A stretch of 64,000 nt of DNA from NCBI GenBank assembly GCA_918026815.1, contig CAKJVC010000068.1, forward strand, positions 434,001 through 498,000, written 5' to 3'. The notes below the pieces were generated by a model. That model made no database searches, had not been told where the DNA came from, and saw only the letters and a list, made by a program, of their open reading frames with translations. The position numbers and the translations under genes are program-made. Positions 52,617 through 64,000 of the stretch are shown here, piece after piece (position 1 is the first letter of the stretch; the number at the start of each line of letters is the position of its first letter). The stretch is from Chalara sp. BL73. Lineage: Eukaryota > Ascomycota > Leotiomycetes > Helotiales.

Positions 52617-54604
52617 TTCTTGTTCAAGATGCGCGATAACAGTATAGATCAGGAAATGATGAGATCAGGAAACCTGTGCATAAGGAGGAATAATATAGCA
52701 TAGGACAAATGAATATAGTGAGAACCGGACAAATATGCAAGTCGGAGAGGAAGATTGTATATCAATAAGTTGAGGTTAATCACGAGGGAATCCTTAAATT
52801 AGGGAGTGAGAGCGTCTCAGAATTACTTAGTCCTCATAAGTAAAAATTTAGCAGCGCAACTGGAATCCCGACAGTTTGGAATCGGCTCGGTGTTGGTTCT
52901 CAAAAATGGTTAGCTGCAGAATCGATGGCATGTTGTGCTGCAGATACAGCTTTGCGGGGTCATAGCCAGCAAGTTGAAACTCTGTAGGGGTGATCAACGC
53001 TATCTTGAACGCTTTGCTGGACAATGATAAAACTTGGAGCTTTGAGCTAAGTTACTAAATAGCACGTGCTTTGAGGCTGAAGGTGGTTTGAAACCAAATG
53101 ACGGGAGACGAGGCGCATGATGTTGTGCTTTGTTCGTTTCTAGGTCGGGACGATCAATCACAGTAATGCCAATCAATCACTGAAACTGCTGCTGTAGCCG
53201 CTTCACAATTCTCAGCCCGTCAGCTAGATAGCTTAGTACAACACCACCCTAATGAGTTCCGTTTGACCAGTACAGCATACTTGCTTTTTAGGAAGTTCGC
53301 TTGTGCCTAGACAGACACACTCTCTCCGATGCAACTAAATATATCGTAATCATCATCGCCTTACGCAGTCCTCAATTTAATAACGATTGCTTTTCCTGCA
53401 CCGCCCAGGGCCGAATCACAAATTGCATTGGGTACTAGACGTATGTTGACAATTCGGCATCAGCGTTTCATGAGTTGCATATCTCTCCAGCGATGGCGTT
53501 AATTGTGTCTGTGCGACCTCTCCAGAGCTTTCTATGGATAGTAAACCGCATTGCTATACCCAATGTTCACGCCATAACATGCGCTCCAGTAGATGCCTAA
53601 TTCGACGCCTAATCTGACACACTAAACCGTATTGCTACAAGTATTTGAGACTGGTCTAAAGGGATTCAAAACGAACTCTGAAAACATTTGTGGGCCTGTG
53701 TCTGAATGTAGCTGGTGCCAACAATTATAGCTGAGGGGTTAAACAAAACTCTTTGCATACCAGCTCAAGGTTCTAGCCCCTGTGGCTCGCCTGTTCAAAC
53801 TTGCTTGCTTAATTGTGGTCAACATCTACCTACCAACATATCAAATAAAAAGCCAACCGTAAATAGAAATTATTGACTTTGAATGAAACAGTATAATACA
53901 TCTCTCACTCTTAGGAATTTCAATTATAGGTAGTATTAGTTTGTCTACAGTTTTGGAGGCAAACCCTAGGCCAAAGCTCATGCTGGCTGTAGAGTATGTA
54001 GTCGCTAAGTTTCCGCGGTTGTTGTATTCTTAAGTGGGTTCTGTCCTACTTTGAGGAAGTTAATGAAAGAAGGCCCACTCAATATTATTACCCACATCCG
54101 CGGCGTAAGGCGGATAGTGTGTATTTACAAACCAAATATTCTCAGTACCAAAGAGAGAAGAATCTTGTTCGATGGATATGCGCAGGAAAAACTCTTTTGA
54201 GAAACCGGGGCTCAAGATGAAAACGCACTGTAGGTTGGAGATGGGGAAACCATGGAACTCTCCTGGATTTAACACCTTTGGGCAGTTGATGCTTGTATGC
54301 AAGCATTGCGATTGTGCATATAAGAACCATGATATTCAGTAGGCGTGGGACAAGATGTATACTCCGCAAACTACATAGAACAGGCTGTCTTTACTGGAAC
54401 GTCCGTGTTGGGTGAGATTACGGTTATATGCTATCAGCTGATAACAACAATACAGATGCAAAGTATAAGGGATCGCTCTAACATCTATATTTTCTATCAA
54501 TGATACAGACACAATCTATGCAAGTAGTATACAGTGCCAAGCCAACTCCTGCTAATGCTGCGACGAATAAGAAATATGTCTATTTGCTTCATAGAAACGC
54601 CCAC
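52617..54604. other. Intergenic region with possible remnants
   Basis: About 2 kb between two co-directional giant genes. On the minus strand at 54060-54369, two overlapping frames read MRSIHLVPRLLNIMVLICTI and NPGEFHGFPISNLQCVFILSPGFSKEFFLR. They look coding but out of register, as in a decayed small gene. A tRNA-promoter-like pair of boxes is at 53728-53779. No intact gene was seen. Confidence 0.4.
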
Positions 54605-57600
54605 TTAATCCATTAAGCTAACATTCTCAGTGCCCTGCTGATGTTGGCCTAGAAATCCGCTTGCTTTGGTCATCATCTTTGAGAAGTAATTTGACATCAA
54701 CATTTCTCTGCTTAACAGTTAGTACGGTCTGAGGATATTTAAGGATAAATGAATAAGCAGTATACGCACGTATAAAAACTATGTTCTGAATTATGTGGCT
54801 TCACCAAATTATGTGCCAACTCATGCGCAACAACAGTCCACCAATATGCCGCAGCCTCAACACATCCCTCACCAACCGTGGTCCCAATGACGCCGGGCGG
54901 CTCCATCTTCTTCTGATGCAATTGCTTGAAGAACCTGAAATTTGCAAAAATGCTGCCATTCAAATTGAAGGCTATCGTACTTCCGTTCTCATCGTAATAT
55001 ATGTGCATCGCTTTGCGAGGAAGATTGTAGACATCGGAGATCTCATAAAGGAGAGTGGCGAAAGTGTTAAGGCCCGAGATGTTGTCGGCGAGAAAGCTGG
55101 AGGTGGGGAGAAGGAGGTCCTTGGAGATAAAGATGCGCATCCCGTTCGAAGCGTCAGCTAGGTAGGTAATATTTTGGCCAGGTGTGGAGTCGCAGTATGA
55201 GGCCTGCTCTTTGATTATGTTCTGCGTTGGTGCTGAGAACACGGAGTTCGAGTTGTGGGCACGCGAAGATTGAATAGCATTGACGAGGTTTTGCTGTAGA
55301 GCGGCTGGCGAGGATACCTTCTCCGTCTTGGGAGGCTTGGTAACTTGGTCATATGTTGGCAGGCTGGGATCTTGTGGTGGTGGAGGATTTTGAGATGAGG
55401 CCCCCCCAAGGAAATTTTGAAGCTGCTCTTGGGCCTGACTATTTCTGTCGATACCGAGGCGGCGGCCCCATCTGGAAAAGAGACCACCGCGGCCACGATC
55501 AGATTCTGGAGAACCCTCGGGGGAATCGGAACCAAACGCGCCAGGTATCGGCTTTGTTTCCAAACTCCTGTCTTTTGTGGGAGTCTTCTCTGCCTGATTC
55601 TGCTCACGCCATAGTCGCTCCTGCTCTCGAATCTGCTGTTGCTCTGCTTCATGCTGCTTCTTCCGCTCTTCTTCAGCAATACGCTGTTGCGCCTCTTTTG
55701 CCCTCAGAATACGCTCTACGTTATACCCTCGATGCCGCAACTCTCTTAGTGTGAGCTTAAGGAATGATTCAAATGTGATATAAGTTTGTTGAGTCGGTCG
55801 TTCGAGCAGGACTCTGCAAACAGACTGGCTGATGTGGAACCAATCGGTGTCATTTGTTGTATAGAGAACGGCACCTGTTCTCCTGGAATGTGTGAGGAGG
55901 GCGGATATAGACTGTGTACTTGTGAGGCCATGGCCTTTCAGTGTCCGCCGAAGATCAATTGATGCAACCACTTGCACTGTCAGGTTCTTCTCCAACCACC
56001 GAGCGTCGTGTTTGATATTGTCAGGAGAGAACTGGTGTAAGAACAACTTTGATCGCTCTAGAACATGGCTTCTGAGTTTATGGCCTAGCTTTTGGTCTTG
56101 TGCAACGCTGCCAAGACGGTGAGTTTCCTCAACTTGATCAGAGAGTAAGGCCGCGCCAAGGGCAATGTAGAACTGTTCCAACTTATCATCAGCAGGAGCG
56201 CAGATCAGTGACTTCTTGAAGAGCTGATAGCTAATATAATCGTCATTCTAGCAGCCATTAGCGAGATATCGCAGGTAATCCATAACATGGGACCCACAAT
56301 AACAACATCCTTTGCTGTGACAAGCTGGTATTGTTTGATAGATGTATCCTCCAAATCATCCTCAAATTCGTTACCACTGTTGGCAAAACCAGATGTCCAG
56401 CCCTTCTTCTCCTTATCTCCAGGTATCTCGACTGAGCCGAGAAGGAACTTCGAAGTTTTCATCTGTTGTAACAAGGTTTTATCTTTCTTCAACGCAGGCA
56501 AGTCCTCCGCCAAGGCCATCAGCATGCCCAAATACTTTTCGGGAGTTTGCAAAATCCCCAGAAGACGTGCCGGTTCCTTACAGGCTAGTGCTGCAAGTTC
56601 AGGCTTCGTGGGCTCTTGCTTGGAACCACATTTCAGCAAGAACACATTTGCATCTCTACCAAAATCCACAAAGTTAAAAATATCTTTGTACGTTGACGAT
56701 GCTCCAAGATAACATTCTCGTGGAGGTAGAAGCGCCTTCTCGCTATGCGCTCCGGATTGTTGACCTTGTAGTGGTACAATCTTCGCATCGCCGATTTTCT
56801 CTACGTTATTAGAACCAATCTCCGCGAGGCGAGATGCGAAGTACTCAAAGAGAGTCATAGCTTCGATTTTTGACCGGGGCGGGCTGGCAATGAGTCTGTT
56901 AACACATTCAGTCATGGGAGGGTCTATAGCAACGCCGAATTTCTAGCCACCAAATTAGCTGCATTTACCAATATATTTTAGGTCATACTGACAGAGGCAT
57001 GAAATTTAAGATTGTTGTGCAAGATGTTAAAACCAAGCACTGCACATTTCTCATTGGTAAAGCACTCAGCGGGACTGACCAAAGTCTCTACCTCGCCTGC
57101 CAAGGGTAAGAATCTCTTTTGTGTAGAACCAATGTTAAAAGAACCGTATTCATTAGTGTAATGAGATGAAATATAATACGTCATGGCGTTGTTCCGAAGC
57201 TGCACATCAGGAGAAGCCATCATATCAACAAGCTCTGGGACAGTGGGAATCTTTCTCAGTCCAAGTAGAGAAAGAAAGCGACCCTCAACACTGCTAGATC
57301 TAAAGCTACCAGGAGGCCCAGGCCATTGGATGATAGGAAGTTGTAGAGCCCTTATTGTTGCAGATGGTTCAAATAGTTCTGAGACCTTGTATAATCTTGA
57401 AGATCCAATAGTAGACTCCATGCCTTTTGGCCCAGCTTCAGCAGGACAAATTGGCGTTCCTTTCAGCTTTTGCAGATCCGCAGCGGGTATATCATCTTTT
57501 ACTGATGCCAGATATTTGACCAGCTCTACATGGGCGGCATTTGAAGACTGCTGACCACGCTTGTTATCGTCAGGACTAAGGAGACGCTTGAAGATCGTCT

Positions 57601-60010
57601 CCAGATCTACAGTCTTTCGCACACCAAGAGCAAGCAGAAACTTTTCTTTTACACCCTGCAACGAGGTAACAGTTGGGAGATCATCGAAAAGTTTAACGTT
57701 CGGAAAGTATGCTTCGCCTGGCTTCCTCATTCCAAATTTTGTAGGGATTATCGTCACATCTTGCAGCAACGAAGCCACAGTTGCTCTAGAGTTGAAGCTG
57801 AGCTGCTCCCACGCCTTAGAAAGTGTATGCAGGACTGTTGCCGCAAAAGGGACAGATGTAGTGAGATCTTGATTCGGCTCTCTACTTGTGTTAGATTCAA
57901 TCAAGAATCGCAACCAAGGGATAACCTCAAGTGGCTCCCATCCTAAGGCATGCAGTTCGTTGATCTGTATCTCCTTAGTAAACTTGAACGGAATCGTCGT
58001 AGGTGGTATGGGTACGGTCGAAGGAAGCTTGTTAATATTCAAGTAGTTTGTCACGGCTGCCAAAGCAATGATGTCACCTTGGCCCTCGACGTCCCCCACA
58101 GTCGCAATAACAACGTCAAACAATGAGCGGATCATGTTAATATCCATTTCTCCCTTAATCGCCTTCTTTGCTGCCCATGTGACAAGTTGTGTTAGTTGTG
58201 TGCTATTCAGAGCTTTTGCGCCAAGCTCCTGCTTTACATCCTGATGGGTAATTTCCGTGATCAATCCGAAATCTTTCAGTTTCGCGATGAATCGTGAATC
58301 TTTGAATTCGTTCGGAATGACAGGGACTCCCTCTACAAACCCACTCAAATCTTCGACTGCCAATCGAACTTTAGTAGTTGGTAAGACTCCTCGAGAGCTA
58401 TAGACTTCGATGGTGGGCTTTTTATAGGCTGTCCAGAACGCATCATTAATTATTTGAGCAACCTGCGAGCTAGGGGTTGAGTCTCCAAAGGTGAATGTGT
58501 TAATCGTATGTAGAGCTTCAGGCATGAAGTGGTCGATTTGTTCTTTACCAACTTTGGTGCCACGACCCGCCAGTTCAGTCGCGCGTAGGACCTTAGCTGA
58601 AAGCTCTGCCATTTCACTGATAAAAGCCAATCTAGTCATGATACCAGCAACTCGTAACATCTCAATATTCCAAGTCCGCACCCATCTGGCATTCAGATCT
58701 ATAGACTCCCGCTCAACTGTGGGAATGACAGAAGGCGCAGAGAGATGAATACCTGCTCCCGTCGTTTGGTGTGTTGGGAAACCAATGAAAATCCTGCCAC
58801 CAGGCTTCTTGCTCGGCAAGACAGAGGCAAATATGTCAACATGCTTTGCCACCGAGTTCCCTTCCGTGGAAGCAGTTGTCTCATCATACGAGGATGTCAA
58901 AATGGCCAGCTTAGTGGATTTTGGAGGCGGTTTCTTAGTGGCCCGTTCCAGCTCCGTAGCAAACTGTGAGTTAATGGATGTTTTGATGTCAGCAGTAGTG
59001 ACCCTCAGGAATACGTTAGCCGTCGTTGCCGCCGTTAAGTCTTCGAGGACAATATCCTGCATTGCCTTAGCTTCTTGCATCGCTTTCGTCTTTTGCTGCG
59101 CCTGACTTGAACTATTAGTAAGTCGTGAAAAGAACGATCGTAAAGACGGGACATCAGAGTTGTTTCCGTAGCTGACGCTGGACATATTTGGCGAAGCTGT
59201 TGGTTTCCAGCCAACAACATTCATGAACGTGGCATCCATCTGTACACTCTCTCTCTCCATACTTCGTACTTGCATCAGCCCTTCTTTTGTCTTCGTTTCG
59301 ATGTCTCTTGCAATAGGAACTTGGATGCTGGGTGCTGTTTTCTTCTGTAATGATATAATTTTCCAATCGTCAACCCAGAGTTCCAGATGTTGCAAAGCCA
59401 CAAAGGTCAGACTTGTTGCAAGGAATTGTGCAATAGAGAGGAGATTCGGCATAGGCGTAGTGGTATTGCGATAATCCAGCACAAAGCTCGTGTCAGGATT
59501 TCCTTGTTCTGCAGGAAGCTGCAGTCTCCTTGTGAATAAGGAGTTTGCCTTCCAGTAAAATGCCATAGCTTCGTTCCCCGAACTAACGAATGGTTCCTCA
59601 CAATCTGCAAACACACTGTAAAACCCGACTCCAAATGCTCCGATCTTCGTTTCGTCCGGATTACCTTCCGCTATCCGCTTTAACCGATTCCAGTCATTGA
59701 CGCCAAAGGGCTGGCCATTGTTGGTGACCAGAAGTCTTCGTAAGGTGTGATGAAGTAAAACGTGCTTCAAGCTCTCTGATCGGTCCGTGGTATTGGGAAT
59801 GGGGACCTGCACCGATGGCAGAGTTTCGAACTTGATGGTGACCTTGCTAGCCTGCGCATCTGCGGCATTCTGTATCAGCTCTCGCAACGTTGTCCACTCT
59901 CCAGAATATCGTGCAAGAACTTTATCTATCAAGGCGCGTGTGTTCACAGTGACCGCTTCTTCGTCATCCCCGTCTTTCAGAGCCGCAGCTCTCAGTTTCG
60001 TAAAATCCAT
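54605..60010 (-). CDS. DUF3684-type GHKL ATPase with C-terminal HExxH metalloprotease-like motif
   Basis: This very large protein (1747 aa) comes from four exons: 60010-56993, 56942-56298, 56247-54770 and 54707-54605. The introns (50, 50 and 62 nt) all restore frame. The N-terminus is a GHKL/sacsin-like ATPase: N-box TLRELIQNAADAQ (41-53), LLVTNNGQPFG (93-103) and KIGAFGVGFYSVF (122-134). A second region YRLF-like becomes ISYQLFKKSLICAPADDKLEQFYIALGA across a splice. Residues about 1390-1540 are Glu/Gln/Arg-rich (likely coiled coil: AKEAQQRIAEEERKKQHEAE), followed by a proline-rich linker. The C-terminus has VVAHELAHNLVKPHNSEHSFY, with HELAH at 1696-1700 and a further His 1706, rebuilt to its end by the last splice. 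The last 33 residues come from exon 4. DUF3684 proteins are broadly conserved in filamentous fungi but have no assigned function as far as I know. Confidence 0.93.
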
Positions 60011-60838
60011 CTCTGAAGTGACAGTTTCTTGCCTAGACCTTCACAAAATTCTTCTCCTCCGATCAGCTCCCTTGCCTCCTAGTTGTATTGTAGCATCACC
60101 GTGTGCAACTGCTGATGTGTTGGCGTATGAATGACCACCTAAATGTGGCGAGGCGGAAGGCTGTGGAAGGCTGAGTGAGGGTTTATCTAGGTGGGCAGAT
60201 TAATATTACGACTAATGCTTGATATTGCTAAAACGAAGAGGTTTGAAAGTCTGCCAGCATAGTAGCCTATACAGAGAATGACACAAAATAATATATAAGC
60301 TCGAGGAAGAGTTGACTTTTGTGTCCAGTTGATTGCCAGTGTGTACAATGATGCTGAAACTATTGTAGGGGTATGCATCAAGGTTCCAGTGTGGCTCGGC
60401 TGTTCTAGACAATTAGGGTACAGCAGATGAGTTTAGCCACATCAGGTCATGTGATAGCCTGGTATTCAGAGTCCGAGCTTCTAGAAGTATTTCAACATGT
60501 TTTAGAGAAGGAACGACCATGATATGACATGATGTAAGTGTAAAGACCCTTCATTCCATCACCGGTATTGCCAGATAAATTCTTCAAAATTCTAGCAAAT
60601 GATTATATGAGAAATTTTACGACGGAGCAGACCAATGGCTTGGTCAGATATTCGTCCATCCTTTGAGCCCATGTTTCGGAAACCCACATATCCGTCCTCT
60701 GATAAGATCAGCTCGACGTTAAATCTACGTCAAGGTCAAACTATGGTGGGGTATATATATCTTGCATTTCCCTCCCTTCTGGCAATCTCTACTACTCTAG
60801 AGATTTCGCAGTTTCCAAATACATAATCTTCCCTTTCG
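60011..60838. promoter_or_regulatory. Divergent upstream region with a TATA-like box at 60752-60760
   Basis: These 828 bases separate the divergent starts of the giant GHKL gene and the MDR reductase. TATATATAT at 60752-60760 lies 79 bp before the reductase ATG and is a plausible TATA box. Frames 60187-60412 (minus) and 60635-60826 (plus) show no motif. Confidence 0.5.
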
Positions 60839-61998
60839 ATGCCTCTGCCAGACACAATTAAGCAATGGGTTACATCGCAAGATGGCCTAGATAACATGAA
60901 GCAAACCACTGCTCCGTTGGCAGTTCCTGGGCCGGGCGAGGTACTTGTCAAAATATTAGCAATCGCTATCAACTATCGAGATACAGAAGTCATCATGGGT
61001 AACTCATTATTCACCTCGCTACGATTTCAATCAACTGATTACTCAAGGACTATATAACCATCACAAGACAATTGGCGGTCCAACACCTACTATTGTGCCT
61101 TGCTCAGACATCTGTGGCACCATCGTTGCGTCCAATTCGTCATCATGGAGAGTTGGAGACAGGGTCCTCAGCATTTTCAACCAGACCCATCTCACGGGCC
61201 AGGTTAAGGCATATCATATGAAGAGCGGATTGGGTCTACCGTTGCCTGGCTGCCTGATGCAATATAGGGTCTTCCCAGAAACTGGTATAGTCAAAGCCCC
61301 ACAATATTTGACAGACGAAGAAGCGTCGACATTACCAATAGCGGGAGTGACAGCATGGATGGCGATAAATGGAATGCGCCCTCTTGGCCAACCTGGGGGC
61401 AAAGACGAGACGGTACTCATACAAGGGACAGGTGGAGTGTCTATCACTGGCCTCCAAATTGCGAAGGCGAGCGGGGCAGAAGGTATGTCCATCTTGACCT
61501 TGAAGAGTTATTCTCACATATCAAACAGTCATAATTACATCATCCTCTGATGCGAAGCTAGAACAGTCTAGAAAGCTAGGCGTGGACAAGACAATCAACT
61601 ATCTCACGAACCCAGATTGGGAGGAAGAAGTCCTTAAATTAACCAATGATGAAGGAGCAGATATTATCTTTGAGAATGGTGGAGCACAAACCCTACGCAA
61701 GTCATTTGAGTGTGTAGCTTTTGGTGGGCTGATAAATTGCATCGGATACCTATCCGGAAAGCAAGATGCCCCAGATAACAGGATAAATACCAATGTGCTA
61801 GCATTGAAGCGAAATGTTACGCTCAAGGGACTACTGAATGGGCCAAGAGAAAGATTCGAAGAGATGATGAAGTTTTACGAGGAGAAGGAGATCAGGCCGG
61901 TAGTTGACAAGGTATTCTCTTTTGATGACTCAAAGGAAGCGCTGAAGTATCTATTCGCTGGGGGTCATTTTGGGAAGGTCGTCATCAAAGTTGATTGA
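60839..61998 (+). CDS. Medium-chain dehydrogenase/reductase (quinone-oxidoreductase-like)
   Basis: This is a cytosolic NAD(P)H-dependent oxidoreductase of the MDR superfamily. The three exons are 60839-60998, 61048-61482 and 61529-61998. The introns of 49 and 46 nt preserve frame and give 354 aa. The first half has VPGPGEVLVKILAIAINYRD and, after splicing, MGLYNHHKTIGGPTPTIVPCSDICGTIVA. The structural-zinc cysteine cluster of alcohol dehydrogenases is absent. The NAD(P) motif is VLIQGTGGVSITGLQIAKA, and the Rossmann sheet continues after splicing (AEVIITSSSDAKLEQSRKLGVDKTINY). The last part is FDDSKEALKYLFAGGHFGKVVIKV, typical of the fold. It is likely a zinc-independent reductase (enoyl or quinone type). 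It is often annotated as zinc-binding alcohol dehydrogenase in fungi, but zinc ligands are not evident. A TATA-like box precedes it. Confidence 0.9.
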
Positions 61999-62405
61999 AA
62001 CTGTTCCTAGTATGACCCTTCTTATATATAGATTGAACTTATGTCAAACATCCGACATCTTTTATGCGCATATTACTTGTTCTCAAATATTTGTTTATTC
62101 ATTTTTGTCAATAACACTTTCACCTATGCTAGAACGCACTCGCTTAGTGTATGATCAATCTGCATGTTCTTGCAGCTGGATTTAGCCTACCAGCACGTTA
62201 CACGGAATTTTCATGCAGAATGTATTGAATAAAGGATGTGATAGGTCCACGGGAATCTCGTCATCTTACACTTGCAGCTGCACATACATATAGTCATGGT
62301 TCGCGGGGAAGCCTTCCCGCAAAATCGGATGACGGTACAAAAGGCTTGTGCCTCCCGCAGTTTACATGTAGACCTCTCCATATACATACATATATCATAT
62401 TCATC
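61999..62405. promoter_or_regulatory. Upstream region of the GMC oxidoreductase gene
   Basis: These 407 bases between tandem plus-strand genes hold the reductase 3' end and the GMC promoter. AT-rich words CATATACATACATATATCA occur at 62380-62398, just before the start. Overlapping short frames were ignored. Confidence 0.4.
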
Positions 62406-64000
62406 ATGTTTTCACCTTCTAGCAAGTACTTATTTGCACTTATTACGATTTGCCTTGCCATCTCGAGTTCATTGGCAAATTTACCTGTCAAGGATTATGA
62501 TTATGTGAGTCGTCGCCGTTTCCTTTAGGATAATACCAGAGTAATATCTTCAGATTATTGTCGGCGGAGGTACAGCCGGTCTCGCTCTCGCGACTCGCCT
62601 CAGTCAACGCCTCCCCAAAAGCACCATTTTAACGATTGAAGCCGGCCCGTATGCACCAAATGAGCTCGGTATAAATGTTCCAGCTCGTAGAGGCACAACT
62701 CTTGGCACTAAATATGACTGGAACTTTACCACCGTCCCCCAGAATGGCCTCCGCTCCCGCATTCTCCCTCAGAACCGCGGGAAAGTGCTCGGCGGCTCTT
62801 CAGCTTTAAACTACATGACCTGGAACCGTGCTACTGCCCATGAATACCAATCCTGGTATGACCTTGGGAACCCTGGCTGGACATATCAAGCATTTTCGGA
62901 GAGAATGCAAAGGGCGGAGAACTGCACGAGTGTGAATAGTGAGTGGTATGGAGATAAGGGAGTTGGAACGACTGGGCCTATTAGGGCCAACATCAATCGA
63001 TATATGCCTGCTCAGCAACATGGCTGGATCGAGACATTGAATAGGCTGGGTATCGAGACAAATAGAGAATACAATGGAGGAAACTCCATCGGGGTTTCAT
63101 ACCAGACAAACAGCATCGATCCCACCCACTATAATCGCAGTTATAGTGCTAATTCATACCTCCCGCTAGCAGGGAGAAATCTGGAGGTCTTGACGGAGAC
63201 GGAGGTTGCGAAGGTTATTATTGAGCGATTCAAAAAAGGGTGGAGGGCGACCGGCGTGACATTACTAGATGGGACAGTCATTTCAGCGAGAAAGGAAGTT
63301 ATCATATCAGCAGGGAGTCTTGTGAGTCCCGTTCTACTCGAACGCTCTGGTATAGGTCAGAAGTCTATTCTAGACGCGGCGGGTATCAAGCAACTCATCG
63401 ATCTTCCCGGAGTTGGTGAAAACCTACAGGATCATATCCGCATCACAACCAGCTATCAGCTCAAAGATAACTATACCTCGATCGACAAGTTGAACTACAA
63501 CGCCACTTTTGCAGCAGAGCAGTTACAGCTCTGGGTCGATGGGAAGTACTCGATGTATGACTATACAGGTAGTGCCTACACGTTTCAAACCTGGTCTCAA
63601 GCGTCCAACACCTCAACTAAAATCCAAGCATTAGCATCATCCCTTTTCCGCGACAGCACTAACCCCGCCGACAAAACAAAATTAAAATGGCTATCCGACC
63701 CCACAGTCCCAGAACTAGAAGTCATCCTCAGCGACGGCTATCTAGGAGTCAAAGGTTATCCGCCACGGAATAGTAGTCTGTATGGGAAGCATTTCTTCAC
63801 GTTCGTAGCAGCTATCATGCATCCCTTTTCCCGAGGAACAGTGCACATAAACACAACGTCTCCCCTCTCAAAGCCGGTGATCGATCCTAGATACCTGAGC
63901 AACGAGTATGATCTTCAGGCAGCCATTGCCGGAATAAAGCGTGCTCGCGAAATCGCGCTTTCTCCTCCTCTGCGAGATGTCTGGGTTAGCGAGTATGAAC
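62406..64000 (+). CDS. GMC oxidoreductase, secreted (5' part, truncated by window end)
   Basis: This is an FAD-dependent oxidoreductase of the glucose-methanol-choline superfamily. The model has exon 1 62406-62504 and exon 2 62554 to beyond 64000; the 49-nt intron (GTGAGT...TTCAG, phase 0) joins PVKDYDY to IIVGGGTAGLALATRL. Exon 1 encodes a hydrophobic signal peptide (MFSPSSKYLFALITICLAIS). Motifs in exon 2: the Rossmann GGGTAGLALA, GGSSALNYMTWNRA (GMC signature 1), SAGSLVSPVLLERSGIG (signature 2), ENLQDHI, and several potential N-glycosylation sites (NFT, NCT, NRS, NTS). The closest feel is aryl-alcohol or glucose-oxidase-type fungal enzymes. The catalytic C-terminal His/Asn pair would lie beyond the window, so it is not visible. 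The reading frame is open to base 64000. The substrate cannot be inferred. Confidence 0.92.

Overview
The window is genomic DNA from a filamentous ascomycete (Pezizomycotina). The signs are many short introns (about 44-140 nt, GT-AG, often with a CTAAC-like branch point), a partial highly reducing polyketide synthase, a full-size PDR-type ABC transporter, two HET-domain genes, a 2EXR protein, a two-domain CHR chromate transporter and a DUF3684-type giant protein. I cannot fix the class or genus from sequence alone. Eleven of the protein genes were rebuilt here by joining exons across introns, and several of these joined models give proteins of the length usual for the family.

1-15.2 kb looks like the edge of a secondary-metabolite gene cluster. 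It holds the 3' part of a highly reducing PKS (AT-DH-degenerate MT-ER-KR-ACP, with the KS lying left of the window), an eight-exon FAD monooxygenase converging on it, a divergently transcribed PDR-type efflux pump and, 1.7 kb further on, an HSL-type alpha/beta hydrolase. The likely logic is a polyketide backbone, oxidative tailoring and export; the hydrolase is a weaker member.

15.2-23.5 kb is gene-poor. It has a decayed fragment of a CaMKK-type protein kinase, a degenerate three-copy repeat, a three-finger C2H2 zinc-finger gene with upstream exons, and two unrecognised proteins. 23.5-26.2 kb carries a divergent pair: a histidine-phosphatase protein and a four-exon chromate transporter.

28-41 kb is accessory in character: a cytosolic-looking HET protein, a mismatch-type uracil/thymine DNA glycosylase, a small secreted protein with a CheD-like Cys/His signature, a 2EXR protein, a HET protein with an N-terminal membrane region, and a second FAD monooxygenase. 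42-43.5 kb is a mitochondrial-type NAD-dependent formate dehydrogenase, which is a housekeeping-like gene.

48.5-60 kb holds two neighbouring, same-strand giant genes with Hsp90/sacsin-like GHKL ATPase N-termini. The second (1747 aa, DUF3684 type) ends in an HExxHxxxxxH metalloprotease-like motif. This pair, together with the HET genes, is the most interesting part of the window. 60.8-64 kb has a medium-chain reductase and the 5' part of a secreted GMC oxidoreductase that runs off the right edge. No rRNA, convincing tRNA, CRISPR array or intact transposon was seen.
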